A stretch of 64,000 bases of DNA from Halomonas zincidurans B6 (lineage in GTDB: Bacteria; Pseudomonadota; Gammaproteobacteria; Pseudomonadales; Halomonadaceae), in the NCBI RefSeq assembly GCF_000731955.1, contig NZ_JNCK01000001.1, positions 2,170,001 to 2,234,000 on the forward strand, in the 5' to 3' direction. The notes below the pieces were generated by a model, which was given only the letters and a program-made list of their open reading frames with translations, searched no databases and was not told the DNA's origin. Each line of letters begins with the position of its first letter. Within the stretch, counting starts at the first letter, position 1. This document shows, piece by piece, positions 8,336 to 17,633 of the stretch. Position numbers and translations under genes: made by a program.

Positions 8336-9535
8336 ATGAACGTCCACAAGATGTTCCGTTCGTTGCGCCATCCGCGCGCGACGCTGACGATTCCCGCCCT
8401 GCTGGGGCTGGCCCTGCTCGCGGGTTGCGACACCCAGGCGGAAAGCCCCCAGCAGGCTCCGCCGCCGCCCCAGGTCAGCGTGGCCGAGGTGCTGGTGCAG
8501 GACGTGCGTTACTGGGACGAATTCACCGGCCATGTCGAGGCGGTGGAATCGGTCGACCTGCGTCCGCGTGTCGGCGGCTATATCGAGCGCATCAACTACA
8601 CCGAAGGCCAGCTCGTCGAGGCAGGCGACGTGCTGTTTGTCATCGACCAGCGCCCCTACCAAGCGGAGTTGTCCCGGGCCCAGGCCGAGCTCAAGCGCGC
8701 CGAGGCGAATGCCGAGCTCACCCGCGCCCAGGCGGCCAGGGCCGAGACCCTGGCCAAGAGCCGCGCCATCGCCCGCGAGGAACTCGACCAGCGTCGCGCG
8801 GCGAGCGCCCAGGCGGCCGCCGACGTGCTGGCCTCGCGGGCCGGTGTCGCAAGGGCCAGCCTGGACATGGCCTACACCGAGGTACGCGCGCCGATCGCCG
8901 GGCGCACTGGCCGCGCGCTGGTCACCACCGGCAACCTGGTCTCCGAAGCCTCGCCGCTGACGACCATCGTGTCGATGGATCGGGCCTATGTGTATTTCTA
9001 CGCCGATGAGCAGAGCTATTTGCGCTACGACGCGATGGCCCGTTCCGGCGAACGTCCCAGCTCCCGCGAGGAGCGCACCCCGGTACGGATCGGCCTGGCC
9101 TCGGACAGTGGCTATCCCTACGCGGGGCAAGTGGACTTCGTCGACAACCAATTGAATGCGGCGGCCGGCACCATCCTGATGCGCGCCGTGCTCGACAATC
9201 GCGACGGCCACTTCGCCCCGGGCATGTTCGCCCGCGTGCAGTTGCGCGGCGGCAGCAAAGATCGCGCGGTGCTGATCGACGACAAGGCGGTGCTGACCGA
9301 TCAGGATCGCAAGTTCGTCTACATCGTCGACGCGCAGGGGCTCGCGGTGCGCAAGGACATCCAGCTCGGCCGCAAGGTCGATGGTCTGCGGGTGGTGGAG
9401 TCCGGGCTCGAAAGCGGCGATCGCGTCGTGGTGCGCGGCACGCAGCGGATCTTCTTCCCCGGCATGCCGGTGGCCGCGCAAAGCGTCGCCATGCGCGATT
9501 CCACGCCCTCGATGGAGCTCTCAGCGGCTCATTGA
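8336..9535 (+). CDS. RND efflux periplasmic adaptor (MexE/AcrA-like lipoprotein)
   Basis: 399-residue membrane-fusion protein that would link an inner-membrane RND pump to an outer-membrane channel. It has a lipoprotein signal (LALLAGC, cleavage before Cys at about residue 31), the lipoyl-domain halves (EAVESVDLRPRVGGYIERI and APIAGRTGRALVTTGNLV) flanking an Ala/Glu/Arg-rich coiled coil, and a beta-barrel/membrane-proximal C-terminal part. Followed after 62 bases by the pump gene. No outer-membrane factor is encoded in the vicinity, so the system presumably borrows a channel encoded elsewhere. Confidence 0.92.
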   Translation: MNVHKMFRSLRHPRATLTIPALLGLALLAGCDTQAESPQQAPPPPQVSVAEVLVQDVRYWDEFTGHVEAVESVDLRPRVGGYIERINYTEGQLVEAGDVLFVIDQRPYQAELSRAQAELKRAEANAELTRAQAARAETLAKSRAIAREELDQRRAASAQAAADVLASRAGVARASLDMAYTEVRAPIAGRTGRALVTTGNLVSEASPLTTIVSMDRAYVYFYADEQSYLRYDAMARSGERPSSREERTPVRIGLASDSGYPYAGQVDFVDNQLNAAAGTILMRAVLDNRDGHFAPGMFARVQLRGGSKDRAVLIDDKAVLTDQDRKFVYIVDAQGLAVRKDIQLGRKVDGLRVVESGLESGDRVVVRGTQRIFFPGMPVAAQSVAMRDSTPSMELSAAH

Positions 9536-9597
9536 CGAGCGCCTGACCTGTCTCTCCGGCTCGGGGCAAGGCCCGGGCCGACGATGGAGTAATGCCC

Positions 9598-12500
9598 ATG
9601 GACTTCGCCAAGTTTTTCGTCGACCGGCCGATCTTCGCCGCGGTGCTGTCGCTCGTCATCTTCATCTCCGGTCTGATTGCGTTGCCGCTGTTGCCGATCA
9701 GCGAATATCCCGAGGTAGTGCCTCCATCGGTGGTCGTGCGCACCATGTATCCCGGCGCCAACCCCAAGGTGATCGCCGAGACCGTGGCGACGCCCCTCGA
9801 GGAAGCCATCAACGGCGTCGAGGACATGATGTACATCAAGTCCGTCGCCGGCTCCGACGGCGTGCTACAGGTCACTGCGACGTTCAAGCCAGGTACCGAC
9901 GCCGACGATGCCGCGGTGCGGGTGCAGAACCGGGTCGCCCAGGCCCAGGCGCGGCTGCCCGAGGACGTGCGCCGCCAAGGCATCACCACGCAGAAGCAGT
10001 CGCCGGTGTTCCTGATGGTCGTGCACCTGACCTCCAGCGACGGCCGTTACGACTCGCTGTACCTGCGCAACTACATGCGGCTGAACGTGAAGGACGAACT
10101 GGCGAAGATCAACGGCGTCGGCGACGCGCAGCTGTTCGGCGGCGGCGACTACGCGATGCGCCTGTGGCTGGACCCCGAGCGCATCGCCGCGCGCGGCATG
10201 ACAGCGAGCGACGTGCTGCGGGCGGTGCGCGAGCAGAACGTCCAGGTCTCCGCCGGCCAGCTCGGGGCCGAGCCGATGGCGAACGGGAGCGACTTCCTGC
10301 TGCCGATCAACACCAAGGGCCGGCTGGAGAGCGTCGAGGAATTCGGCGATATCGTGCTGAAAGCCGGTGCCAACGGCGAACTGGTGCGCCTGGCCGATGT
10401 TGCCCGCATCGAGCTCGCCGCCGGCGACTACACCCTGCGCGCGCGCCTCGACGGCAAGAACGCCGCCGCCATCGGCATCTTCCAGGCGCCGGGCGCGAAC
10501 GCGCTGGAGATCCGCGACAGCGTCGTCGCCAAGATGAAGGAGCTGCGTCCTACGCTCCCGCCCGGGGTCGAGATCCAGTCGATCTACGACACAACGATCT
10601 TCGTTCGCGACTCGATCGAGTCGGTCGTCACCACGTTGCTGGAAGCCACGCTGCTGGTGGTGCTGGTGGTGATCCTGTTCCTGCAGACCTGGCGGGCGTC
10701 GATCATCCCGCTGCTGGCGGTGCCGGTCTCGGTGGTGGGGACATTCGCGGTACTTTACCTGCTGGGCTTCTCGATCAATACGCTGACGCTGTTCGGTCTG
10801 GTGCTGGCGATCGGCATCGTCGTCGACGACGCCATCGTGGTGGTCGAGAACGTCGAGCGCCACATCGAGCTGGGCGCCACGCCACTGGCCGCCGCGCACC
10901 TGGCAATGAAGGAAGTCAGCGGGCCGATCATCGCGATCGCGCTGGTGCTGTGCGCGGTGTTCGTGCCGATGGCGTTTTTGACCGGCGTCACCGGCCAGTT
11001 CTACAAGCAGTTCGCCGTCACCATCGCGATTTCCACGGTGATCTCGGCAATCAACTCGCTGACGCTGTCGCCGGCCCTGGCGGCCATCCTGCTCAAGTCT
11101 CACGATGCGCCCAGGGACCGGGCCTCGCGGCTGATCGACCGGCTGTTCGGTTGGCTGTTCCGTCCGTTCAATAGATTCTTCAGCGCCAGCTCCTCACGCT
11201 ACGAGAACGCCGTGTCGCGCACGCTCGGCCGTCGCGGCGTCGTGTTCCTGGTCTACGCGGTACTGCTGGTGGGCGCGGGCCTGATGTTCAAGACCGTGCC
11301 CGCGGGCTTCATCCCGGTACAGGACAAGCTGTACGTGATTGCCGGCGTAAAGATGCCTGAAGGCGCCTCGATCGAGCGCACCGATGCAGTACTCAAGAAG
11401 ATGGCGGCGCTGGCCGACGAGACCGATGGCGTCGCCAGCGAGATCGCCTTCCCGGGCCTCAACCCGCTGCAGTTCACCAACACGCCGAATAACGGCGTGA
11501 TCTTCTTTACCCTCGAACCCTTCAGCGAGCGCTCGCGCACGGCCGAGGAGATCACCGCCGAGCTCAATCGGAAGTTCGCGACGATCCAGGAAGGCTTCAC
11601 CTTCGCGTTCATGCCGCCACCGATCCAGGGGCTGGGCAACGGCTCGGGCTGGTCACTGTTCGTCGAGGATCGCACACGGCTGGGCTACGGCGAGTTGCAG
11701 AGCGCGGTGCAGGCGTTCCAGGGCGCGGCGGCGCAGACCCCTGGGCTCGGCTATCCGATCAGCAGCTATCAGGCCAACGTGCCGCAGCTCGACGTCGACG
11801 TCGACCGCGCCAAGGCCAAGGCGCAGGGCGTGCCCTTGACCGAGCTGTTCGACACCCTGCAGACCTACCTCGGCTCCGCCTACGTCAACGATTTCAACAT
11901 GTTCGGTCGCACCTGGCAGGTCATCGCGCAGGCCGACGGTGCGTTCCGCGACGAGGTGTCGGACATCACCAACCTGCGTACGCGCAACGCCGCGGGCGAG
12001 ATGGTGCCGGTGGGCTCCATGGTCGAGGTGCGCCAGAGCTATGGCCCGGACCCGGTGATCCGCTTCAACGGCTACCCGGCCGCGGACCTGCTGGGCGATG
12101 CCGACCCGCGCGTGATGTCCTCGGGCGAAGCGATGGCCGTGGTCACGGCACTCGCCGAACAGACTCTGCCGGCGGGGATGGGAATCGGCTGGAGCGACCT
12201 GAGCTACCAGCAGTCCACCCAGGGCGGCACGGCACTGGTGGTGTTCACGCTGGCGGTGCTGCTGGCGTTCCTGGTGCTGGCCGCGCTCTATGAAAGCTGG
12301 ACACTGCCGTTGGCGGTGATCCTGATCGTGCCGATGAGCATGCTTTCGGCGCTATTCGGAGTCTGGCTGGCCAGTGGCGACAACAACGTGTTCGTGCAGG
12401 TCGGGCTGGTGGTGCTGATGGGCTTGGCGTGCAAGAACGCTATCCTGATCGTCGAGTTCGCCCGCGAACTGGAGATGCAAGGCAGGACGATCGCGGGGGC

Positions 12501-12789
12501 GGCGCTGGAAGCCAGCCGTCTGCGCCTGCGGCCGATCGTCATGACTTCGGTCGCCTTCATCGCCGGCACCGTGCCGCTCGTGCTGTCGTCCGGCGCCGGT
12601 GCGGAGGTGCGCTCGATCACCGGCATCACGGTGTTCGCCGGCATGCTCGGGGTGACCCTGTTCGGGCTGTTCCTGACCCCGGTGTTCTACGTGGCGCTGC
12701 GCAAGCTGGTCGAACGCGACCAGCGCGAACCGCAGGCGAGCGATCTGCCGGCTAGCGATCTGCCGGCGAGCGGCGAATACCGGGCTTGA
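9598..12789 (+). CDS. RND efflux pump, HAE1 type (MexF/AcrB-like)
   Basis: Inner-membrane proton-driven multidrug exporter, about 1063 residues. It starts MDFAKFFVDRPIFAAVLS as in the MexF branch, shows the large periplasmic loops, LFGLVLAIGIVVDDAIVVVENVER in TM4 with the conserved Asp pair of the proton relay, and GLACKNAILIVEFARE in TM10 with the relay Lys. An ATG lies 6 bases earlier, but GGAG at 9586-9589 is only 2 bases from that one and 8 bases from the ATG at 9598, which is therefore chosen. The C-terminus ends in a short ASDLPASDLPAS repeat. Second gene of the operon. Confidence 0.94.
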   Translation: MDFAKFFVDRPIFAAVLSLVIFISGLIALPLLPISEYPEVVPPSVVVRTMYPGANPKVIAETVATPLEEAINGVEDMMYIKSVAGSDGVLQVTATFKPGTDADDAAVRVQNRVAQAQARLPEDVRRQGITTQKQSPVFLMVVHLTSSDGRYDSLYLRNYMRLNVKDELAKINGVGDAQLFGGGDYAMRLWLDPERIAARGMTASDVLRAVREQNVQVSAGQLGAEPMANGSDFLLPINTKGRLESVEEFGDIVLKAGANGELVRLADVARIELAAGDYTLRARLDGKNAAAIGIFQAPGANALEIRDSVVAKMKELRPTLPPGVEIQSIYDTTIFVRDSIESVVTTLLEATLLVVLVVILFLQTWRASIIPLLAVPVSVVGTFAVLYLLGFSINTLTLFGLVLAIGIVVDDAIVVVENVERHIELGATPLAAAHLAMKEVSGPIIAIALVLCAVFVPMAFLTGVTGQFYKQFAVTIAISTVISAINSLTLSPALAAILLKSHDAPRDRASRLIDRLFGWLFRPFNRFFSASSSRYENAVSRTLGRRGVVFLVYAVLLVGAGLMFKTVPAGFIPVQDKLYVIAGVKMPEGASIERTDAVLKKMAALADETDGVASEIAFPGLNPLQFTNTPNNGVIFFTLEPFSERSRTAEEITAELNRKFATIQEGFTFAFMPPPIQGLGNGSGWSLFVEDRTRLGYGELQSAVQAFQGAAAQTPGLGYPISSYQANVPQLDVDVDRAKAKAQGVPLTELFDTLQTYLGSAYVNDFNMFGRTWQVIAQADGAFRDEVSDITNLRTRNAAGEMVPVGSMVEVRQSYGPDPVIRFNGYPAADLLGDADPRVMSSGEAMAVVTALAEQTLPAGMGIGWSDLSYQQSTQGGTALVVFTLAVLLAFLVLAALYESWTLPLAVILIVPMSMLSALFGVWLASGDNNVFVQVGLVVLMGLACKNAILIVEFARELEMQGRTIAGAALEASRLRLRPIVMTSVAFIAGTVPLVLSSGAGAEVRSITGITVFAGMLGVTLFGLFLTPVFYVALRKLVERDQREPQASDLPASDLPASGEYRA

Positions 12790-12803
12790 CGGGGCATGGT
12801 GCC

Positions 12804-12843
12804 GCGCTTGAGACATCGGGCCGATGCCCGATGTCTCAAGCGC
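12804..12843. terminator. Perfect 18-bp hairpin after the RND operon
   Basis: GCGCTTGAGACATCGGGC and its exact complement (12826-12843) enclose a 4-base loop CGAT. Located 15 bases after the pump stop codon and about 50 before the convergent DUF1264 stop, it probably ends transcription or protects the 3' end for both strands. It has no T-run on either side, so it is not a textbook intrinsic terminator. Confidence 0.6.
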
Positions 12844-12896
12844 GTGTCGCCGGTTACCCCTGCCGGGTCAGGCGCTCCACCCTCGACGCCCCTCGG

Positions 12897-13685
12897 TCAT
12901 CGCTTGAAGGGTCGCTCCTCCAGCGTGATCTGCACGGCCCGCCCGCTCTCCCAGCTGTTCGCGCCGGGCGCCACCACCGGAGTGGCGATGTCGCCACGTT
13001 GCCGGCGTCGCTCGGCACTCGAGATGCCCAGCCGCCGGTCGCGGGCCGCGACCAGCTCGGGATCGGCCTGATCATCGTCGGTGAAGCCCATCATCAGTTG
13101 CGGCACGCCGTAGGGGAAATCGTCGCGGTCGTACTGCCAGGTATGGAAGGTCTTGCCGTAGGTGGTGACGAGGTCCTCGAAATAGGCATGCTCGGCCATT
13201 TCGGGGATGCCCGGCGCCACCAGCAGACCCGATTTCACCTCATAGTGATGGCTGTGGCAGAGCCGCTTCTCCTCCTCCGGCAGCGCGCGAAAGCGCGCTT
13301 CGCTGATGATGTACTCGATGCCGATCAACCGGGCGTCGGGTCGGTTGGAGTCGAAGATCACGCACTGATGGAGATCCGGCTCGAGGTGGATGCAGAAGTG
13401 CGAGGCCTCGACCTGTCGCCCCATCTCGTCGGCGTACATGTGAAAGCCGTTGAGATAGGTGCTCATCGCTTCCAGCGGGACCTTGCGTTGCAGGGCGCCG
13501 GAAGCCACGTCGAGCATGCGGTGCTTGAGCGGGTGGCCCTTGCCCAGCCGCGCCGAGGTGGTGGCCTTGCGGCCCACCAGGACGCCCGCCGCCGCGGCCA
13601 CGCCGGCCACCAGGCCCAGACCGACGGCCCCGGCCGTACCGATTCCCGAGCAGCGTACGCACTCCCTGTCGTGACGAATTGACAT
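12897..13685 (-). CDS. DUF1264 (oil-body-associated-protein-like) protein
   Basis: 262-residue protein. Residues from about 60 on match the DUF1264 family: NGFHMYADE, the ASHFCIHLEPDLHQCVIFDS segment, ARLIGIEYIISEARF, LCHSHHYEVKSG and YGKTFHTWQYD. The many conserved His residues suggest metal binding, but no activity is established that I know of. The N-terminus has two Cys (ECVRCSG) and then a long Gly/Ala/Val hydrophobic stretch (AVGLGLVAGVAAAAGVLVG), so it is probably exported or membrane anchored. It stands alone, convergent with the RND operon. Confidence 0.85.
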   Translation of the reverse strand: MSIRHDRECVRCSGIGTAGAVGLGLVAGVAAAAGVLVGRKATTSARLGKGHPLKHRMLDVASGALQRKVPLEAMSTYLNGFHMYADEMGRQVEASHFCIHLEPDLHQCVIFDSNRPDARLIGIEYIISEARFRALPEEEKRLCHSHHYEVKSGLLVAPGIPEMAEHAYFEDLVTTYGKTFHTWQYDRDDFPYGVPQLMMGFTDDDQADPELVAARDRRLGISSAERRRQRGDIATPVVAPGANSWESGRAVQITLEERPFKR

Positions 13686-13891
13686 GGTTGGCTCCTTGTC
13701 GCCGATGAAGGTCTTCCCTGAAGAGGCAGTTTCGTGATGACGTCTTTCGCCGCTATTTCGCGTTCGCGGCTATCTCACAGGGTAGCCGTTCACACGCTCG
13801 TTGCCCGGACAATCCCGTCCGGCCGCCGACTGGCGATCTCCCCCCTTTTCGGGTTATTCATGTCGGTCCATTCAGAGTCCGGGAGCCTCAC

Positions 13892-14083
13892 ATGAGCCGC
13901 GACGCCGTTCGCACCTTCCTCGCCGCTACTGCCTCCGCTCCCGAGATCATCGAGTTGGTAAGCAGTACCGCGACGGTGGCGCTGGCCGCCGAGGCGCACG
14001 GGGTCGAACCCGGGCAGATCGCCAAGACGCTGGCCTTTCGCGTCGGCGAGCGGCACGCCCGTCACGATACCCAGGGCCGATAG
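13892..14083 (+). pseudogene. YbaK/EbsC-type aminoacyl-tRNA deacylase, truncated
   Basis: The first 50 residues (ending in GVEPGQIAKTLAFRVG) match the N-terminal third of YbaK/EbsC proteins, which hydrolyse mischarged tRNA and are about 155-165 residues long. The frame then runs into unrelated sequence and stops after 63 codons, exactly where the convergent LysE-family gene ends. The catalytic core is missing, so this is a deletion remnant. Confidence 0.8.
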
Positions 14084-14667
14084 ACATGCTCGTAGCCGAT
14101 CGAGAGCGCCACGCCGGCCAGCAGGATAGCCATCGCCAGGTTGAAGCCCCGAAAGACGCGGGGATCGGCGACCCGCCGCCCCACCAGGGACCCCACCAGC
14201 GCATAACTGCCGGGCGCGCCGACCGCCAACACGGCCAGGCCCAGCGACCAGAGCACCAGGCTGACGCCGTGGATGCCCACGGCGGGGAACTGCAGGGTGG
14301 CGATCGGCAATGTCGCGACCACCCCCTTGGGGTTGCACAGTTGCATGACCAGGCCATCGCGAAAGCGCATCGTCCGCGGCGCCTGACGCACGGCCCCCAG
14401 GTCGATGCTCGAGCGGGCGATCTTGATGGCCAGGTAGAGGATGTATCCGCAGCCCAGCGCGCCCACCATGGCGAGCATGTCGTCCTGCACCCAGGCGGCG
14501 CCGGCCCAGCCGAACAGCAGGAACAGGATCAGCATGGCCAGCCCCACCCCGAGGTAGAACCCCAGCGAGGCCCTGGCCTGGCCTTGGAGCCCGGCATTCA
14601 GGCCGAGCAGATTCACGGGCCCAGGCGTGTACATGACGCCCAGGGCATAGGCGACGATCGCTAACAT
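14062..14667 (-). CDS. LysE/RhtB-family amino-acid exporter
   Basis: 201-residue inner-membrane protein with about six hydrophobic segments. The N-terminal MYTPGPVNLLGLNAGL matches the conserved start of LysE/RhtB exporters (usually TPGP.N), and the central MQLCNPKGVV matches their NPKA-type motif. It lies 13 bases after the stop of the AraC-family gene on the same strand, so the two form a regulator-exporter pair and the exported compound is probably the inducer. The substrate (amino acid or analogue) cannot be told. Its 3' end coincides with the break in the YbaK-like remnant. Confidence 0.88.
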   Translation of the reverse strand: MLAIVAYALGVMYTPGPVNLLGLNAGLQGQARASLGFYLGVGLAMLILFLLFGWAGAAWVQDDMLAMVGALGCGYILYLAIKIARSSIDLGAVRQAPRTMRFRDGLVMQLCNPKGVVATLPIATLQFPAVGIHGVSLVLWSLGLAVLAVGAPGSYALVGSLVGRRVADPRVFRGFNLAMAILLAGVALSIGYEHVYRPWVS

Positions 14668-14680
14668 GGCGGGCTCTCGG

Positions 14681-15514
14681 TTAGGGGGTGACGCTGCGCT
14701 GGTACTGGTACGGCGTCATGCCGTAGATGCGCTTGAAGCGGCGATTGAAGTGGCTGAGGTCGGCGAAGCCGTAACGGAACGCCACCTCGCTGGGCGGCGC
14801 GCCGGTTTCCAGGGCATGACGCGCGGCGTTGATGCGGCAGTTGATGACGTACTGGTGCGGCGTCATGCCGAACTGCTGCCGGAACAACCGCAGGAAATGG
14901 TATTTCGAGAGATGCGCGGCCTGGCTGAGGTCATCAAGCGACATATCCTCCTCCAGGTGAGTGAGCACATAGTCCTTGGCGCGTTTGAGCAGCGCATCGG
15001 GCCGGCCGGCGGTAGCACCCGGCTGGAACCGGCCGGCACGCTGGACGAGGCGTCCGGCGATTCGGTAGAGGGCATATTCCTGATCGATACGGCTGCCGAC
15101 CTGCTGGGTGACCAGACGCACCAGTTCCAGAATGGCGTCGCGTAACGCGGGGTCCTGTATCAGGGTGTCGCGGCTTCTGAAACGGCCGGCACTCGCGCGC
15201 CCCGCCGCATCGGCAAATACCGCCTCGAGCTGGGCGGGCGATACATAGGCCATCACGTAGCCCAGCGTGCTGTCGCCGCCCGGCTGGCCGTCGTGCACCT
15301 CGCCGGGATTGAACTGGATGACGTTGCCGGGCGGGCTGCGATGAAACCGGCCGCCGCTGAAGAAATCCTGGCGCCCGGCGAGAGTGACGCCGAAGGCGTA
15401 CTCGTCATGGGCGTGGGGATCGTAGCGAAAATCGCTCATCGCCGCCCGCAGCACGGTAAGCTCGGGCACGTGCCGACTCTTGAAGAACCGAAACTGGCTG
15501 GTCTGCTTCGCCAT
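14681..15514 (-). CDS. AraC-family transcriptional regulator
   Basis: 277 residues: an N-terminal cupin-like AraC binding domain (HAHDEYAFGVTLAGRQ, then GNVIQFNPGEVHDGQP) and a C-terminal double helix-turn-helix (MSLDDLSQAAHLSKYHFLRL, then EVAFRYGFADLSHFNRRFK). This layout is typical of AraC regulators found beside LysE exporters. Transcribed just ahead of the LysE gene. Confidence 0.92.
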   Translation of the reverse strand: MAKQTSQFRFFKSRHVPELTVLRAAMSDFRYDPHAHDEYAFGVTLAGRQDFFSGGRFHRSPPGNVIQFNPGEVHDGQPGGDSTLGYVMAYVSPAQLEAVFADAAGRASAGRFRSRDTLIQDPALRDAILELVRLVTQQVGSRIDQEYALYRIAGRLVQRAGRFQPGATAGRPDALLKRAKDYVLTHLEEDMSLDDLSQAAHLSKYHFLRLFRQQFGMTPHQYVINCRINAARHALETGAPPSEVAFRYGFADLSHFNRRFKRIYGMTPYQYQRSVTP

Positions 15515-15666
15515 GCCCCACCTCCCTGAATGCTGACCTGCCTAGCTTGGGCCGACCGACATGCCGGCGGCTTGGACATTATTGCGCAAATGGCATACGG
15601 ACAGGATAAGTGCCTCCACGGTGCGTATGCTGAATAAACCACACGACGCAGGGAGCGGGAGCGCAC

Positions 15667-16434
15667 ATGGCCACTTCTTCATACCAAACTCGGCCGCGCG
15701 GAGGGCGCTGGCCAAGGCTTCTGGCCTGGCTGAGCGTGCTGGTGGCGATCTCTTCGGCGCTATTGCTCGGCGTCACGGGGCCGGCCCACCGGCTGGAACT
15801 GATCGACCTGGGCGCGGCTTTCGGACTGTTGCGCCAGGGGGCGTACCTGGCCCTCGGCGCGGCGGTTCTGGGGCTGACGACGCTGCTGGTGGCAAGCCTG
15901 TGCAGGCGGCTCAAGCCGGCGCTGGTGGGCGCCCTGGTGCTCGTCGCGGTGACAGCGATGATGATCGTGCCCTGGCAGATGCAGCAGCGCGCCCGAGAGG
16001 TACCGCCGATCCACGACATCACCACCGACATGCAAGACCCGCCCGCCTTCGTCGCCCTGGCGCCGGCGCGCAAAGCCGCGCCCAACGCCGTGGCCTACCC
16101 CGGCGACGCGACCGCGCGCCAGCAGCGCGAGGCCTATCCGGACATCCAGCCGATCACCCTGGATCTGCCGCTGGCCGAGGCGATGGACGCCGCCGAGGCG
16201 ACCGCGCGGAATCAGGGCTGGGAGGTGATCAGGGTCGGCGATACCACGCTCGAGGCCACCGCGACCACCCGCTGGTTCGGCTTCAAGGACGACGTGGCGA
16301 TCCGCCTGAGCGAGGTCGCGGACGGCGTGCGGGTGGACGTACGCTCGGCCTCGCGGGTCGGACGCAGCGACGTCGGCACCAACGCCGCGCGGATTCGCGC
16401 GTATCTGGCGGCGCTGAACCGACGCACTGAATAG
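15667..16434 (+). CDS. DUF1499 membrane protein
   Basis: 255 residues. Three hydrophobic segments occupy roughly residues 15-115 (LLAWLSVLVAISSALLLG and others), followed by a soluble C-terminal DUF1499 domain starting near DITTDMQDPPAF and including NQGWEVIRVGDTTLEATATT and FKDDVAIRLSE. The family is widespread in proteobacteria; no function is established that I know of. Single plus-strand gene, divergent from the AraC/LysE pair. Confidence 0.85.
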   Translation: MATSSYQTRPRGGRWPRLLAWLSVLVAISSALLLGVTGPAHRLELIDLGAAFGLLRQGAYLALGAAVLGLTTLLVASLCRRLKPALVGALVLVAVTAMMIVPWQMQQRAREVPPIHDITTDMQDPPAFVALAPARKAAPNAVAYPGDATARQQREAYPDIQPITLDLPLAEAMDAAEATARNQGWEVIRVGDTTLEATATTRWFGFKDDVAIRLSEVADGVRVDVRSASRVGRSDVGTNAARIRAYLAALNRRTE

Positions 16435-16448
16435 GGACGCACTTCGGC

Positions 16449-16740
16449 TCACGAGACAACGCCCGGCTCCTGCAGCGCGGCGGCCTGGGCCACCATGCTC
16501 GTCACCGTGGCGCCGACCACGCGGATGGCCTCGGCCACCTCGGCGGTCATCGGCGAGGCGTAATTCAGACGCAGGCAGTGGCGGTACTTGCCGGAGGCGG
16601 AGAACAGCGAGCCCGGTGCGATGCGAATCCGCGAGACCGCCAGCCGCTCGTTGAGGCGCACGCAATCGACGCCGGCCGGCAACTCCAGCCACAGCAGGAA
16701 GCCACCCTGGGGGTAGCTGACGCCGGTCCCGGCGGCACGT
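16449..16740 (-). pseudogene. MocR-type (GntR/aminotransferase) regulator, C-terminal remnant
   Basis: Reading on the minus strand gives GTGVSYPQGGFLLWLELPAG, IAPGSLFSASGKYRHCLRLN and then about 30 more residues to a stop. This is the C-terminal end of the aminotransferase-like domain of MocR/PdxR regulators (about 460-500 residues when whole). Upstream of roughly 16740 the similarity is lost and the frame shifts, and the DNA-binding domain is absent. The left boundary is approximate. Confidence 0.75.
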
Positions 16741-16905
16741 AGCGTTCGCCGATGATCTCGACGTTGTGAGCGCGCTGGAATACCCGCCCGCCGCAGCGCT
16801 CCCAGCCTCAGACATAGTTCGAGCCGACCAGGTAGGCCCGCTTCAGCTCCTGCGTCTTGTCAGCTTGGCCGCATGTCAGTTCTTCTTGCCCTCCGCGGCT
16901 TCATC
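16741..16905. other. Scar region with unassignable coding scraps
   Basis: Between the MocR remnant and the COG4315 stop. A short minus-strand frame ending KRAYLVGSNYV then stop (16808) looks like the tail of some lost gene, but it is too short to identify. Nothing else is supported here. Confidence 0.4.
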
Positions 16906-17367
16906 CTACTCCTCGATCTTGTCGCCGGAGGGCGCCACCAGGTACCACTCGGCGCCAAAGCTGTCGACGTCCTGGCCATTTGTGTCGCCCGGGTTCTGGT
17001 CCTTATTATAATAATATACCGGCCAGCCGCCATAGGTGACCTGCATGGTGCCGTCGTCGCGCTCGACCGTGCCAATCCTGTCGGCCTGCACCTTGTCGCC
17101 GCCGGCCTGCGCTGGGTCCTGGACGATCAGGGGCGGCCAAACCGTGGCGCAATAGCCCTTGCATGTCGACTTCGCCTGCGAGCTGCCCCCACCCTGGGAA
17201 TCGGCTTCGAACATGTAAAGGGACATGCCCTTGCCGTCCGTGACGTAGTCGCCGTACTCGGAACTGTTCTTCATCATGAGCTTGGTCTGGTCCTGCGCCC
17301 AGGATGGCGCGGCGGACAAGACGCCGAGCGCCAAGGCGGCGACAGAAATGAACATCGTGGTGCGCAT
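16906..17367 (-). CDS. Secreted COG4315-type repeat protein
   Basis: 153 residues. A clear Sec signal peptide (MRTTMFISVAALALGVL, cleavage after SWA near residue 24) precedes two copies of the motif typical of COG4315/lipoprotein-15 proteins: VTDGKGMSLYMFEADSQ...CKGYCATVWPPLI and MQVTYGGWPVYYYNKDQNPG. These are periplasmic or secreted proteins of unknown role. The start at 17367 has AAGGAG 6 bases upstream; the frame is open further but without a start signal. After the TAG stop the same frame continues DEAAEGKKN to a second stop. Confidence 0.85.
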   Translation of the reverse strand: MRTTMFISVAALALGVLSAAPSWAQDQTKLMMKNSSEYGDYVTDGKGMSLYMFEADSQGGGSSQAKSTCKGYCATVWPPLIVQDPAQAGGDKVQADRIGTVERDDGTMQVTYGGWPVYYYNKDQNPGDTNGQDVDSFGAEWYLVAPSGDKIEE

Positions 17368-17633
17368 GGGTGACTCCTTGGATTGGAACGGAGCAGGAAC
17401 AGCTAGAATAAAGTATAAGAAGGATAAGCGCCCTTTTCCAACCCGGGTCAACAGACAATTCACGGGCGACGAAGGATCCTGCTGCTGCCACAAAATCTTG
17501 CTCGGCTCAGTCTCCGTATCGAAATTCCCCCTTGCCAGCACCGCTTTCCAGTCCAACCCAGACATCGAGCCAAAGGCTCTCCTGCCGTGCCCTGAGATGA
17601 CAGCGTCAGAAGCATCGACACCTCGAATGAGCG
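17368..17633. other. Intergenic region, promoter side of the COG4315 gene
   Basis: 266 bases between the COG4315 start and the AGE-family stop. The part nearest the COG4315 gene is AT-richer (around 17400-17430) and probably carries its promoter; I could not fix a -35/-10 pair. Nothing else is supported. Confidence 0.4.

Noticed and set aside
8174..9481. 435-codon minus-strand frame opposite the RND adaptor
   Set aside because: Shadow of a convincing lipoprotein adaptor; composition is typical of antisense frames in GC-rich genes.
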